Shown one piece after another: positions 9,130 to 20,298 of a stretch of DNA of 64,000 bases. The notes beneath the pieces are model-generated. The model was not told where the DNA came from and searched no databases. It worked only from the letters and a program-made list of their open reading frames with translations. A program made the translations under genes and the position numbers. The stretch's first letter is position 1. Each line of letters starts with the position of its first letter. The stretch comes from UBA4742 sp963734965 (GTDB lineage Bacteria; Actinomycetota; Acidimicrobiia; Acidimicrobiales; Acidimicrobilacustridaceae), in contig CAVTJK010000003.1 of the NCBI GenBank assembly GCA_963734965.1, positions 868,001 through 932,000 of the forward strand. The letters run 5' to 3'.

Positions 9130-10402
9130 TCAGAGGTGCTCGACGTTGGGGCCGCTGACGCACCGGCGGGTGTCGAGGATGTAGGGCGCGCCGGCGGCGA
9201 TGGCGTCGAGGTCGAAGGCGTCGTGGTCGACGAGCACGACGACGGCGGCGCAGCCGGCGAGCACGTCGGCGGTGGGCTCGACGCGCGTGACGCCCTCGGG
9301 TAGGGCCCGATCGTCGACGTGGGGATCGCTGACCAGCACCTCGGCGCCGAGCTCGACGAGCCGGCGGGCGATCGGGCGCGACGGCGTCTCGCGGGCGTCG
9401 CCCGTGTTGCGCTTGTAGGCCAGGCCGAGCAGCAGGATGCGCTGGCCGTTGACGGCCAGTTGCCGCCGGTTGAAGGTCTCGGTCAGCCGCCGGACGACGT
9501 AGTCGGGCATGTGGTCGTTGACGTCGTTGGCCAACTCGACGAAGCGGAACGGCACACCGAGGCTCTGGCGCACCCGCCACGACAAGTAGGACGGATCGAT
9601 CGGCAGGCAGTGGCCCCCGACGCCGGGCCCGGGCGTGAAGCGGAGGTAGCCGAAGGGCTTGGTCGACGCCGCGTCGATGGCCTCCCAGATGTCGATGCCC
9701 AGGTCGTGGGCGTACATGGCCAGCTCGTTGACCAGCGCGATGTTGACGTGGCGGAAGGTGTTCTCGAGCAGCTTGGTCAGCTCGGCCTCGCGTGGTCGAC
9801 GAGACCCGCACGGTCTCGACGACGAGGCGGTCGTAGAACTCGGCCACGGCATCGAGTGAGGCGTCGTCGATCCCCGACACGACCTTGGGTGTGGCCTCGA
9901 AGGTCCAGACGGGATTGCCCGGATCGATGCGCTCGGGGCTGTAGCCGAGGTGGAAGTCGTCGCCGGCGGTCAGACCGGAGCCGTCCTCGAGCAGGGGGAG
10001 CACCAGCTCGTTGGTCGTCCCCGGGTAGGTGGTCGACTCGAGCACGACCGTGGCGCCGGGGCGCAGGCGGAGGGCGACCACGGCGGCGGCGTCGGTGATG
10101 TAGCTCAGGTCGGGGTTGCCGTCCGACAGCGGGGTCGGGACCGAGATGACGGCGACATCGAAGTCGGCGAGCTGCTCGGGATCGATGGTCGGCACGTAGG
10201 AGTCGGCGTCGAGCGCCGACCGCAGTCGCACGTCGCTGATGTCCTCGACCGGGGATTCACCGGACTCGAGCCGTTTGATCTTGGCGCCGTCGTTGTCGAA
10301 GCCGACGACCCGATAGCCCACCTCGGCGGCACGCAGCGCCAGCGGCAACCCGACATACCCCTGTCCGATCACGACCAACTTGCCCAGCTCGGGAGGCGTC
10401 AC
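9130..10402 (-). CDS. Nucleotide-sugar dehydrogenase (UDP-glucose/UDP-GlcNAc 6-dehydrogenase family), one frameshift
   Basis: About 420 residues. It oxidises C6 of a UDP-sugar to the uronic acid in two NAD-dependent steps. The N-terminal Rossmann loop is VIGQGYVGLPLA, followed by VISVPTPL and ESTTYPGTT. The middle helical domain has ENTFRHVNIALVNELA, and the catalytic cysteine motif reads GPGVGGHCLPIDPSYL, closest to the UDP-GlcNAc/WbpA-like branch. The C-terminal domain ends in DTRRCVSGPN. One frameshift lies near 9795, in CACGCGAGG. The start GTG 10402 lies 8 nt after TATCAT. Its product probably feeds surface polysaccharide. Confidence 0.88.
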
Positions 10403-10410
10403 GGGACGTG

Positions 10411-10416
10411 ATGATA
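10411..10416 (-). promoter_or_regulatory. -10-like hexamer TATCAT, leaderless spacing
   Basis: Eight bases upstream of GTG 10402 on the minus strand. It lies back to back with the TAGCCT box for the micro-ORF at 10439. Confidence 0.5.
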
Positions 10417-10423
10417 GGCCCGG

Positions 10424-10429
10424 TAGCCT
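10424..10429 (+). promoter_or_regulatory. -10-like hexamer TAGCCT, leaderless spacing
   Basis: Nine bases upstream of ATG 10439, the 29-codon micro-ORF. Confidence 0.45.
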
Positions 10430-10438
10430 CCGTGCTCG

Positions 10439-10528
10439 ATGAGCACGCGGAAGTTGATCATCCTGGCCCTGCTGTGCGGCCTGGCGCTGATCGTCGCCTT
10501 CGCCGCTCAGCTGTTCATCGCCCGTTAA
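10439..10528 (+). CDS. 29-residue single-pass membrane micro-protein (predicted)
   Basis: ATG 10439 to TAA 10528. The peptide begins MSTRKL, has one hydrophobic stretch of about 20 residues (ILALLCGLALIVAFAA and neighbours) and ends LFIAR. The positively charged N-terminus, hydrophobic core and Arg at the end are what a small membrane protein or a signal-anchor would show. A TAGCCT box lies 9 nt upstream, and the ORF ends 25 nt before the ATP-grasp gene. It matches no family I recognise. It could also be a leader peptide for the operon, or chance. Confidence 0.5.
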   Translation: MSTRKLIILALLCGLALIVAFAAQLFIAR

Positions 10529-10540
10529 CGCGACTGCCAG

Positions 10541-10546
10541 TAGTTT
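10541..10546 (+). promoter_or_regulatory. -10-like hexamer TAGTTT, leaderless spacing
   Basis: Seven bases upstream of GTG 10554. It suggests that the ATP-grasp operon can start independently of the micro-ORF. Confidence 0.5.
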
Positions 10547-10553
10547 TGGGCCG

Positions 10554-12050
10554 GTGGCAAGCACCATCGAGGCCAGTGGCCTCTTCGCGGGATACGCCCT
10601 CGACGGGTTCTTCGATGAGGTCTTCGCCGCTGATGGATCGGTGCGTCCGCACTACGAACCCCTGCTGGCCCGGCTCAGCGGCTTCACTCCTGACGACCTG
10701 ACCCGGCGTGGTCGCCTGCGCGACGCCGCCTTTCGCAGCCAGGGGATCACCTTCACCGTCTATGACGAGGGCGAGGGGATCGAGCGCACCTTCCCCATGG
10801 ACCTGCTGCCGCGCATCGTGCCGGCCGACGAGTGGGATCACATCGAGGCCGGGCTGGTCCAGCGCGTCACCGCGCTCAACGCCTTCCTGGACGACCTCTA
10901 CGTCGGCGAGCGCGCCGCCATCCACGACCACATCGTGCCGACCTGGCTGATCGAGTCATCCGACGGGTTCTGCCGCGAGGCCTTCGGGATCCCAGTACCC
11001 CTCGGGGCTCGCTGTCTCGTGTCGGGAGTCGATCTGGTGCGAGACGCCGATGGCACCTACCGCGTGCTCGAGGACAACCTGCGCAACCCGAGCGGGGTGT
11101 CCTACGTGATCGAGAACCGGGTCGCCATGACCCGGGTGCTGCCGACGGTGTTCTCGCACCAGCAGGTGCGATCGGTCGATCACTACGGACGCTCGCTGTT
11201 GAACGCGCTGGCCCGGGTGGCGCCACCGGCGTCGGGTGACCGGCCCACGGTCGTGGTGTTGACGCCGGGGGTGTTCAACGCCGCCTACTTCGAGCACGTG
11301 TTCCTCGCCTCGCAGATGGGCGTCGAGCTGGTCGAAGGGCGCGACCTGGTGGTCGACGACCACGTGGTCTCGATGCGCACGACCCAGGGTCTGCAGCGGG
11401 TCGACGTCATCTACCGGCGCATCGACGACGGCTTCCTCGATCCCGTCGTGTTCCGGACCGACTCGTCGCTCGGCGTCCCGGGGCTCATGGCCGCCGCTCG
11501 GGCCGGCAACGTCACCATCGCCAACGCCGTGGGCAACGGCGTGGCCGACGACAAGGCCGTCTACGCCTACGTGCCCGAGTTCATCCGCTATTACCTCGGC
11601 GAGGAACCGATCCTGCCCAACGTCGACACCTACCTGCTCTGGGACGAGGACCAACGGACCGAGGCCATGGACCGCATCGACCAGCTCGTGATCAAGCCGG
11701 TGGCCGAGGCCGGCGGCTACGGGATCCTGATCGGACCGAGCGCCACCGACGCCGAGCTCGAGGCCTGTCGGGCCCAGGTCGAGGCCGATCCGCGCGGCTA
11801 CATCGCCCAGGAGGTCGTGGCCCTGTCGCGCCACCCGTCGCTGTGCGACGACCACCTCGAGGGTCGCCACATCGACCTGCGGCCGTTCGTCTTGTCGGGC
11901 GAGCGGGTCGAGGTCATCCCTGGTGGGCTCACCCGCGTCGCCATGCGCAAGGGCTCGCTCGTCGTCAACTCGTCCCAGGGCGGCGGCTCCAAGGACACCT
12001 GGGTCCTGAGCGCCGAGCCCGAGACCGACGAGACCGAGGGCGACGACTGA
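10554..12050 (+). CDS. Circularly permuted ATP-grasp protein (type 2)
   Basis: 498 residues. It belongs to the circularly permuted ATP-grasp family (DUF404/DUF407 architecture, like mycobacterial Rv2411c), predicted to form peptide or amide bonds with ATP. Visible landmarks are GFFDEVFAADGSVRPHYEPL, SQGITFTVYDEGEGIERTFP, PRIVPADEWDHIEAGL, LEDNLRNPSGVSYVIENR, ANAVGNGVADDKAVYAYVP and the C-terminal VAMRKGSLVVNSSQGGGSKD with glycine-rich loop. GTG 10554 fits the box 7 nt upstream. The stop overlaps the next start (TGATG), so it is translationally coupled to the alpha-E gene. The natural substrate is unknown. Confidence 0.9.
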   Translation: MASTIEASGLFAGYALDGFFDEVFAADGSVRPHYEPLLARLSGFTPDDLTRRGRLRDAAFRSQGITFTVYDEGEGIERTFPMDLLPRIVPADEWDHIEAGLVQRVTALNAFLDDLYVGERAAIHDHIVPTWLIESSDGFCREAFGIPVPLGARCLVSGVDLVRDADGTYRVLEDNLRNPSGVSYVIENRVAMTRVLPTVFSHQQVRSVDHYGRSLLNALARVAPPASGDRPTVVVLTPGVFNAAYFEHVFLASQMGVELVEGRDLVVDDHVVSMRTTQGLQRVDVIYRRIDDGFLDPVVFRTDSSLGVPGLMAAARAGNVTIANAVGNGVADDKAVYAYVPEFIRYYLGEEPILPNVDTYLLWDEDQRTEAMDRIDQLVIKPVAEAGGYGILIGPSATDAELEACRAQVEADPRGYIAQEVVALSRHPSLCDDHLEGRHIDLRPFVLSGERVEVIPGGLTRVAMRKGSLVVNSSQGGGSKDTWVLSAEPETDETEGDD

Positions 12051-13015
12051 TGCTGGCGCGCGACGCCGAGAGCCTGTTCTGGGCCGGGCGCTACCTCGAA
12101 CGGGCCGAGAGCACGGCTCGGTTGCTCGACGTGACCTACCACAGCCTGCTCGAGACCTCGCCGTTCGAGGAGGCGGTGGCCTGGCAGGGCGTGCTGTCGG
12201 CCGTGCGCCTCGACCAGGGCTTCGCCGAGACCGGCCAGCCCGTGAGCGCGGTGGCCGTGTCCGAGTACCTGGTGCTCGACCAGGACAACCCGGGCTCGAT
12301 CCTGGTGTCGGTCGAGCGGGCCCGCCAGAACGCCCGCACGGTCCGCGAGCAGCTGTCGACCGAGCTGTGGGAGTCGCTCAACTCGTTCGGCTTGCAGCTG
12401 CGGGCCCGCAACCTGCGCGCCGATCTCGAGTTCCAGCCCCACGAGCTGTACGGGCTCGTGCGGCGCCAGTGCCAGACCGTGGCCGGGGTGGCGGCCGAGA
12501 CCATGTCGCGCGACGAGGGCTGGCGGTTCTTCGTGCTCGGCTGGAACCTCGAGCGGGCCGAGATGGCGTGCCGGCTGCTGTCGGTGCGCTACCGGCAGCT
12601 CTCGCCCACCTCGTTCCACGAGTGGATGGGCACCCTGCGGTCGGCTTCGGCCCTCGAGGCCTATCGGCGCACCTATCGGGCGTCGATGGACCCCATCGAC
12701 GTCGTCGACTTCCTGCTGCTGTCGCGGACCTTCCCCCGCAGCGTCCTCTTCTCGCTGCTCACCGCCCAGAACGAGCTCGAGCGGCTGGCCGCGGACGGCG
12801 AGATGAGCCGGCCCTTGCGCCAGCTCGGCCGCGTGTGTGCCCGACTCGAGTTCGCCGACGTGCGGGAGCTGATGGCCAACGACCTGGGTGAGGAGCTGTT
12901 CACCGTCGAGGAGAGCATCCGCCAGGTGGCCATCTCGGTGGCCACCCAGTACTTCTCGAACTCCCACGAGTTCGACCTGCACAGCCTGCAGCTCGTCCCG
13001 GGGGAGCGCGGATGA
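12050..13015 (+). CDS. Alpha-E domain protein (DUF403)
   Basis: 321 residues, mostly helical. It starts MLARDAESLFWAGRYLERAE, the alpha-E family signature, with a second similar helix FFVLGWNLERAEMACRLL and PIDVVDFLLLSRTFPRSVL. The family always accompanies the permuted ATP-grasp and transglutaminase genes (Rv2410c in mycobacteria) and has no assigned activity; a scaffold or tRNA/peptide-binding role has been suggested for it. ATG 12050 overlaps the previous stop by one base, and its own stop overlaps the next ATG (ATGA). Confidence 0.88.
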   Translation: MLARDAESLFWAGRYLERAESTARLLDVTYHSLLETSPFEEAVAWQGVLSAVRLDQGFAETGQPVSAVAVSEYLVLDQDNPGSILVSVERARQNARTVREQLSTELWESLNSFGLQLRARNLRADLEFQPHELYGLVRRQCQTVAGVAAETMSRDEGWRFFVLGWNLERAEMACRLLSVRYRQLSPTSFHEWMGTLRSASALEAYRRTYRASMDPIDVVDFLLLSRTFPRSVLFSLLTAQNELERLAADGEMSRPLRQLGRVCARLEFADVRELMANDLGEELFTVEESIRQVAISVATQYFSNSHEFDLHSLQLVPGERG

Positions 13016-13920
13016 GGTTCGACATCCGCTACGGCGCCTCGTTCACCTACGAGGATCTCGTGCGCGAGTCGCAGAACGAGCTGCGGGCCTGCCCGCTCAG
13101 CAACGAGCACCAGGAGCTCATCGCCTACCGGGTCGTCACCGCCCCCAGCGCCAAGGTGTTCTCGTTCACCGACTACTGGGGCACCCGGGTCGACACCTTC
13201 GGTCTGCGCCTGCCCCACATCGCCCTCGAGGTCACGGCCGAGGCGTCGGTCGAGACCTATCAGCGACCGTTGCTCACGGTCGCGCCCCACCTCGACGTGC
13301 TGCGCGATCCCGATCTCCGCGACGAGCACTGGGAGTACCTGCAGCCGTCGCCCCACGCCGAATGGGGGACCCGGATCACCGCCGAGGCCGCTCGCCAGCG
13401 CGAGATCATCGGTGACGACCTGGTCAGCCTGGTGCTGGCCCTGCACCGCGTGACCGGCGCCCGCCTGGAATATGCCGTTGGGGCGACCGACGTGGGGACA
13501 CCGGCCGAGGAGGTCCTGGCCCGCGGCAAGGGCGTGTGCCAGGACTACGCCCACGTGGCCGTGGCCCTGTGCCGCAGCCAGGCGATACCGGCCCGCTACG
13601 TGTCGGGCTACCTGTTCACCCGCGACGACTCGCGCGGCGCCGATGTCGCCGACGGCGACCTGGTCAACGTGCAGACCCACGCCTGGTTCGAGGCGCTGAT
13701 CCCGGGCTTCGGATGGCTCGCCCTCGATCCGACCAACCAGCAGGAGGTCGGCATCCGTCACGTCAAGATCGGCCACGGTCGCGACTACGACGACGTCCAG
13801 CCGCTGCGGGGGGTGTTCGCCGGGTCGGCGACGCCCCAGGTCGATCCCCACGTCGAGATCCGCCGCGTCCACACCGCCCTGCCGACCCAGCACCAGCAGG
13901 CCCAACAGCAGCAGCAGTAG
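13012..13920 (+). CDS. Transglutaminase-like cysteine protease with bacterial N-terminal region
   Basis: 302 residues (Rv2409c-like). The N-terminal half is the beta-rich bacterial transglutaminase N-region (FDIRYGASFTYEDLVRESQNE). The papain-like core carries the triad: Cys in ARGKGVCQDYAH, His in VQTHAWFEALIPG and Asp in WLALDPTNQ. It probably cleaves or forms amide bonds in products of the two upstream genes. The tail is low-complexity (QHQQAQQQQQ). It is the third gene of the overlapping operon, starting within the stop of the alpha-E gene. Confidence 0.9.
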   Translation: MRFDIRYGASFTYEDLVRESQNELRACPLSNEHQELIAYRVVTAPSAKVFSFTDYWGTRVDTFGLRLPHIALEVTAEASVETYQRPLLTVAPHLDVLRDPDLRDEHWEYLQPSPHAEWGTRITAEAARQREIIGDDLVSLVLALHRVTGARLEYAVGATDVGTPAEEVLARGKGVCQDYAHVAVALCRSQAIPARYVSGYLFTRDDSRGADVADGDLVNVQTHAWFEALIPGFGWLALDPTNQQEVGIRHVKIGHGRDYDDVQPLRGVFAGSATPQVDPHVEIRRVHTALPTQHQQAQQQQQ

Positions 13921-13980
13921 AGGCCGGTAGCATCAGGAATCGCCCGCGTTGGTTCGGCCCGCGCGCTTCGCCCCACGGAG

Positions 13981-15393
13981 GTGGTTCCCACGCCTGAGAG
14001 CTTCGACGTCGTCGTCATCGGCGGCGGTCCCGGTGGGTACGCCACCGCGCTGTACGGCGCGTCGGCCGGCCTGTCGATCGCGCTGATCGAGAAGGCCAAG
14101 CTGGGCGGGACGTGCCTGAACGTCGGCTGCATCCCGGCCAAGGAGCTGCTCGAGACGGCCGCCATGCGCCGCGCCGTGATGGGCGCGGCCGCCTTCGGCG
14201 TCAACGCCTCGGCGCCGGTCATGGACTTCGCCGTCACCCAGGAGCGCAAGCAGAAGGTCGTCGATCAGCTGGTGGGCGGCCTGAGGACGCTGCTCAAGCG
14301 GCGCAAGGTCACCATGTTCGACGGCTGGGGCTCGCTCGGTCCCGACCACGTCGTCACCGTGACCGGAGGCGAGTCGGGCGACGTCGAGCTGCACGGTGAC
14401 GCCGTGGTGATCGCCTCGGGATCGGTGCCCCGGACCATTCCTGGATTCGATGTCGACGGCGAGCTGGTGCTGACCTCCGACGAGCTGCTGTCGTTGCAGC
14501 CGCTGCCGCCGACGGCGGCGGTGATCGGCGGCGGGGCCATCGGCTGTGAGTTCGCCTCGACGATGACCGACCTCGGGACCAAGGTCACGATCCTCGAGGC
14601 GCTGCCCAAGATCCTCCCCGGCTGCGACGCCGACATCACCAAGCTCGTCCTGCGCCAGTTCGCCAAGCGCGGCATCGACGTCAAGACGGGGGTGGCGGTC
14701 ACCGGCCACACGCCACGGACCGGCGGCGGCACCACGGTCGCCTTCGGGGACGGCGAGTCCCTCGACGTCGACGTCGTGGTCGTGTCGGTCGGCCGTCGGC
14801 CCTACACCGACAAGCTCCTGGCCGAGGGCACCCGGGTGGTCGTCGACGAGCGGGGCTTCGTCGAGGTCGACGAGCACTGCCGTACCGGCGAACCCGGTGT
14901 GTACGCGGTCGGTGACGTGATCGCCACGCCGGCGCTGGCCCACGTCGGCTTCATCGAGGGCATCAACGTGTGCAAGGACGTGCTGGGCGAGGACCCGGCT
15001 CCGGTCGACTACTCGAGGGTGCCCTGGTGCATCTACTGCTTCCCCGAGGTCGCCTACGTCGGGCTGACCGAGCAGGCGGCCACCGACGCCGGGCTCGAGG
15101 TCGTGACCTCGAGCCATCGCTACATCGGCAACGGCCGCGCCCTCATCGTGGGCGAGCCCGACGGCATGGTGAAGATCATCGCCGTGGCCGACGGCGACGG
15201 CACCGCCGGCCAGATCGTCGGGGTCCACATGGTCGGGCCCTGGGTCACCGAGCAGCTCGGCCAGGGCTACCTGGCCGTCAACTGGGAGGCCACCGTCGAC
15301 GAGGTGGCCGAGTTCATCCAACCCCATCCGACGCTGAGCGAGCTCTTCGGCGAGAGCGTGCTCGCCCTGACCGGCCGCTCCCTCCACGGCTGA
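13981..15393 (+). CDS. lpdA: Dihydrolipoyl dehydrogenase (E3)
   Basis: 470 residues. FAD enzyme that reoxidises dihydrolipoyl groups of 2-oxo-acid dehydrogenase complexes, passing electrons to NAD. It has the FAD loop VVIGGGPGGYATALYG, redox cysteines C45 and C50 in GGTCLNVGCIPAK, the NAD loop AVIGGGAIGCEFAS, a second FAD motif VYAVGDVIATPALAH, and the C-terminal His-Glu pair HPTLSE of the dimer interface. The start GTG 13981 abuts a ribosome site (CGGAG), so the exact start is slightly uncertain. A TAGCAT box at 13928 gives a leader of about 45 nt. It is followed 17 bp later by the E2 gene. Confidence 0.93.
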   Translation: MVPTPESFDVVVIGGGPGGYATALYGASAGLSIALIEKAKLGGTCLNVGCIPAKELLETAAMRRAVMGAAAFGVNASAPVMDFAVTQERKQKVVDQLVGGLRTLLKRRKVTMFDGWGSLGPDHVVTVTGGESGDVELHGDAVVIASGSVPRTIPGFDVDGELVLTSDELLSLQPLPPTAAVIGGGAIGCEFASTMTDLGTKVTILEALPKILPGCDADITKLVLRQFAKRGIDVKTGVAVTGHTPRTGGGTTVAFGDGESLDVDVVVVSVGRRPYTDKLLAEGTRVVVDERGFVEVDEHCRTGEPGVYAVGDVIATPALAHVGFIEGINVCKDVLGEDPAPVDYSRVPWCIYCFPEVAYVGLTEQAATDAGLEVVTSSHRYIGNGRALIVGEPDGMVKIIAVADGDGTAGQIVGVHMVGPWVTEQLGQGYLAVNWEATVDEVAEFIQPHPTLSELFGESVLALTGRSLHG

Positions 15394-15409
15394 TCGAGGA
15401 GAGACCCCC

Positions 15410-16825
15410 ATGGCCGACATCGAGATGCCCCAGCTGGGGGAGACCGTCACCGAAGGGACGATCACCAAGTGGTTCAAGGGCATCGGCGACGCCGTCGCCG
15501 CCGACGAGGTGCTCTTCGAGGTGTCGACCGACAAGGTCGACTCCGAGGTGCCGTCGCCCGTCGCCGGCTACCTGGCCGAGATCAAGGTGGCCGAGGGCGA
15601 GACCGTCGACGTCGGCACGATCCTGGCCGTCGTCAGCGACGCGCCGCCGGCCGCGGGCGATGCCCCGGCGGAGGCTCCAGCCGCGGCGGCCCCGGCCGAG
15701 GCCGACCAGCCCGTCGCCGAGGCGGCTCCGCCCCCGCCGCCCCCGCCGCCGCCACCGGTGGCCGCGGCCGCCGCCCCCGCCGCCCCGCCCGCTCCGGCTC
15801 CGGGTCCGCCCCCACCTCCACCGGCTTCGGCGGCGCCGGCGCCACCGGCCGGCCGCCGGCGCCCGCCACCGGCTTCGGCTCCGGCGAACGGAGCCGAGCC
15901 AACGGTGCTGTCGCCGGTCGTGCGACGGCTGATCAACGAGCACGACCTCGATCCCTCATCGATCCCGGGCACGGGCGTCGGGGGCCGCATCACCCGCAGC
16001 GACGTGCAGCGCGTCATCGAGGCCGGCAGCTCGCGCCGTCCGGCCCCGCCCGCCGCGGCGCCGGCGCCGGCTCCCGCGCCGCGTCCGGCCGCGCCCTGCC
16101 CCCCGGTCGGGGACGGGCGACACGGTCGAGAAGCTCAACAACATCCGGCGGATCACCGGCGAGCACATGGTGCGATCCAAGGCCACCTCGCCCCACGCCA
16201 TGACCGCGGTCGAGGTCGACTTCGAGGCGGTGGAGCGGGTGCGCACCGCTCACCGCGACGAGTTCAAGGCGACCGAGGGCTTCTCGCTGACCTACCTGCC
16301 CTTCATCTCCCGGGCGGTGATCGACGCCCTGCGCGACTTCCCCCACATGAACGCCAGCGTCGGTGACGGCGAGCTGGTCGTGCACAACTACGTGAACCTG
16401 GCCATCGCGGTCGACCTGGACTTCGAAGGCCTGCTGGCGCCGGTGATCCACGAAGCCGACGACAAGCGGTTGCGAGCCATCGCCCGCGACATCCACGACC
16501 TGGCCACCCGGGCCCGCACCAAGAAGCTGTCGGCCGACGACATCTCAGGCGGGACCTTCACCATCTCGAACTCCGGGCCCTTCGGCACCTTCATGGTCAT
16601 CCCGATGATCAACCAGCCCCAGGTCGCCATCCTCTCGACCGACGGCGTGAGCCGCAAGCCCGTCGTGGTCACCAACGGCGACGGTGACGAGGCCATCGCC
16701 ATCCACTCGATGGGGATGCTGGCCATGAGCTGGGACCACCGGGCCTTCGACGGGGCCTATGCCGCCGCCTTCCTGCGCGAGGTCAAGACGATCATCGAGA
16801 CGCGGGACTGGGAGGCCGAGATCTC

Positions 16826-16829
<4 letters not shown>
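15410..16829 (+). CDS. 2-oxo-acid dehydrogenase E2, dihydrolipoamide acyltransferase, one frameshift
   Basis: E2 core of a 2-oxo-acid dehydrogenase complex. Lipoyl domain: residues 1-75, with the modified lysine K42 in STDKVDSEVPSP. A very long Ala/Pro linker follows, including a run of ten prolines. The peripheral subunit-binding domain is at about 167-203 (LSPVVRRLINEHDLD, GTGVGGRITRSDV). The catalytic domain ends in SWDHRAFDGAYAAAFL, with the HRxxDG active site. The frame shifts near 16100, beside a run of six C; GDTVEKLNNIRR then joins to HMVRSKATSP. Whether it serves pyruvate or 2-oxoglutarate cannot be told from sequence alone. ATG 15410 follows GAGGAGAG. Confidence 0.9.
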
Positions 16830-18532
<1,703 letters not shown>

Positions 18533-18536
<4 letters not shown>

Positions 18537-19345
18537 TCGACGTCAGACCGCTCACCCCCAACATCGGCGCCTACGTCAGCGGGATCGACATCGCCGCGGG
18601 GGTCGATGACTCGACCTTCGCCGATCTCGACAAGGCGTTCCTCGACCACAAGGTGCTGTTCTTCCGCGACCAGGACATCACCAGCGAGCAGCACGTCGCC
18701 TTCTGCCGGCGCTTCGGCGAGCTCGAGGTGCATCCGTTCGTGCCGGCCAAGCCCGGCTACGACGAGGTGATGGTCCTCAAGCACGACGAGGCTCGCCGCG
18801 GCACCGAGAACTTCTGGCACAGCGATGTCACCTGGCGGCTCGAGCCGTCGCTCGGATCGATGTTGCGGGCCGTCGAGGTGCCCGATGTCGGAGGCGACAC
18901 CCTCTTCGCCGACATGGAGGCGGCCTACGACAACCTGGGCGCGACCATGAAGACCATGCTCGACGGGCTGGTCGCCGTGCACGACTTCGTCAAGGTCTTC
19001 GCCGGGGGCAAGTCGGCCGACGAGGTGGCTGCGCTGCGCGAGAAGTACCCGCCGGCCGAGCACCCGGTCATCCGGACCCATCCGGTGAGCGGTCGCAAGT
19101 CGATCTACGTCAATGTGGCCTTCACGTCCCACATCAAGGGTTTGCGCGGCGACGAGAGCCAACAGCTGCTCAAGTACCTCTACCACCAGGCTGACTTCCC
19201 CGAGTACCAGTGCCGCTTCCACTGGGAGCCGAACTCGCTGGCCCTCTGGGACAACCGCTGCGTGCAGCACTACGCGGTCAGCGACTACTGGCCTTATCGC
19301 CGGGTGATGGAGCGGGTGACCATCGTGGGGGACCGTCCACGCTGA
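18533..19345 (+). CDS. TauD/TfdA-family Fe(II)/2-oxoglutarate dioxygenase
   Basis: 270 residues. Non-haem iron oxygenase using 2-oxoglutarate. Iron ligands are the HSD in ENFWHSDVTW and the distal His in NRCVQHYAVSDYWP; the 2-oxoglutarate-binding Arg is in YRRVMERVTI. The N-terminus IDVRPLTPNIGAYVSGIDI is typical of taurine and alkylsulfonate/2,4-D dioxygenase relatives. The substrate is not determined. ATG 18533 overlaps the LipA stop (ATGA). The box upstream is CACAAT, a weaker match than the TANNNT set. Confidence 0.9.
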
Positions 19346-19367
19346 TGCCCACCAGGGCCCGCGGTTC

Positions 19368-20231
19368 ATGATCGACTTCGACGCCGCGTCGTTCCTGCTC
19401 CAGTGGGCGACCGGCGGGCTGTTCTTCCTCTGGGTTACGACGCGACGGCGCGAGGTCGGCCTCGGATACGGCTGGCTCATGCGCGGGATCTACGCGGTGA
19501 TGGCAGTCGGTGCGTGCTACGTCGGCATGGCCGTGATCGACCCGCTGCTCATCCGCGATCTGGCGTCGATCGGTGTGGCCGTGGCCGCCTGCGGTGCCTT
19601 CGCCGTCTCGGTGATCTGCCGGCGCGCCGGCGTGTCGGGCCAGGTCGAGATGGCCGAGCAGCGCAGCGCCCGCGTGGCCGCCATGACCGGGATCGACCGG
19701 GCTCCCGTCGAGCGAGAGGCCACCGGCCCGGAGTATCCGCCGGTCCTGGATCTCATCGCGCCGGCCATCGGCCTGGTGGGCGTGCTCGCCGCCGGCTGGC
19801 ACGCGGGTCACGGCGGTGGCTCGGAGTGGCTGGCCATGGCCCGGTTCGTCGTCGGGGCCCTCTTCCTCGGTGCCGTCACCGATGCCATGCTGCTCGGGCA
19901 CTGGTATCTCGTGCAGCCCGGTCTGGCCCGCGGCCCGCTGCTCGAGCTGGTGCGGTGGACGGGCTACCTCTGCATACCGGAGGTCGTGCTGCTGCTGGTC
20001 CCCACCGGGATGATCTCGGTGCTCAACGGCACGATCGACGACAACTACAACGGCCTGCTCGGTTGGTTCTGGGTGGCCTGCGCGGTCACGACACTGGGAC
20101 TGGTCATCGTCACCCGACTCGCGCTCAAGGAGCGCTACTACTCGGCGGTCATGGCCGCCACCGGACTGCTCTATCTGGCCATCCTCACCGCCTTCGGCAC
20201 CGATCTGGTGGCCCGGGCGCTACTGTCGTGA
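19368..20231 (+). CDS. Multi-pass membrane protein of unknown function
   Basis: 287 residues with about seven or eight hydrophobic segments, in two groups separated by a polar loop at about residues 95-125 (QVEMAEQRSARVAAMTG, ATGPEYPP). Distinctive sequence: TDAMLLGHWYLVQPGLARGP and LLVPTGMISVLNG. I do not recognise the family. The histidine in GHWYLVQPG sits inside a membrane segment and would be a candidate haem or metal ligand, but this is speculation. It lies between the dioxygenase and ku genes on the same strand. Confidence 0.6.
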   Translation: MIDFDAASFLLQWATGGLFFLWVTTRRREVGLGYGWLMRGIYAVMAVGACYVGMAVIDPLLIRDLASIGVAVAACGAFAVSVICRRAGVSGQVEMAEQRSARVAAMTGIDRAPVEREATGPEYPPVLDLIAPAIGLVGVLAAGWHAGHGGGSEWLAMARFVVGALFLGAVTDAMLLGHWYLVQPGLARGPLLELVRWTGYLCIPEVVLLLVPTGMISVLNGTIDDNYNGLLGWFWVACAVTTLGLVIVTRLALKERYYSAVMAATGLLYLAILTAFGTDLVARALLS

Positions 20232-20298
20232 GGTCCTGAGGGGTAGATCGGGCCAGGACTGTTCTCCCATCAACTTCTTCCGCAGAAGGAGTCGCGCC

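Noticed and set aside
13933..15534. 533-codon minus-strand ORF opposite lpdA
   Set aside because: Shadow of lpdA; rich in His, Gly, Asp and Val in the way reverse frames of GC-rich genes are.
15729..15845. Pro/Ala-rich tract that looked like a repeat element
   Set aside because: It is the flexible linker of the E2 protein, as normal for lipoyl-bearing enzymes.
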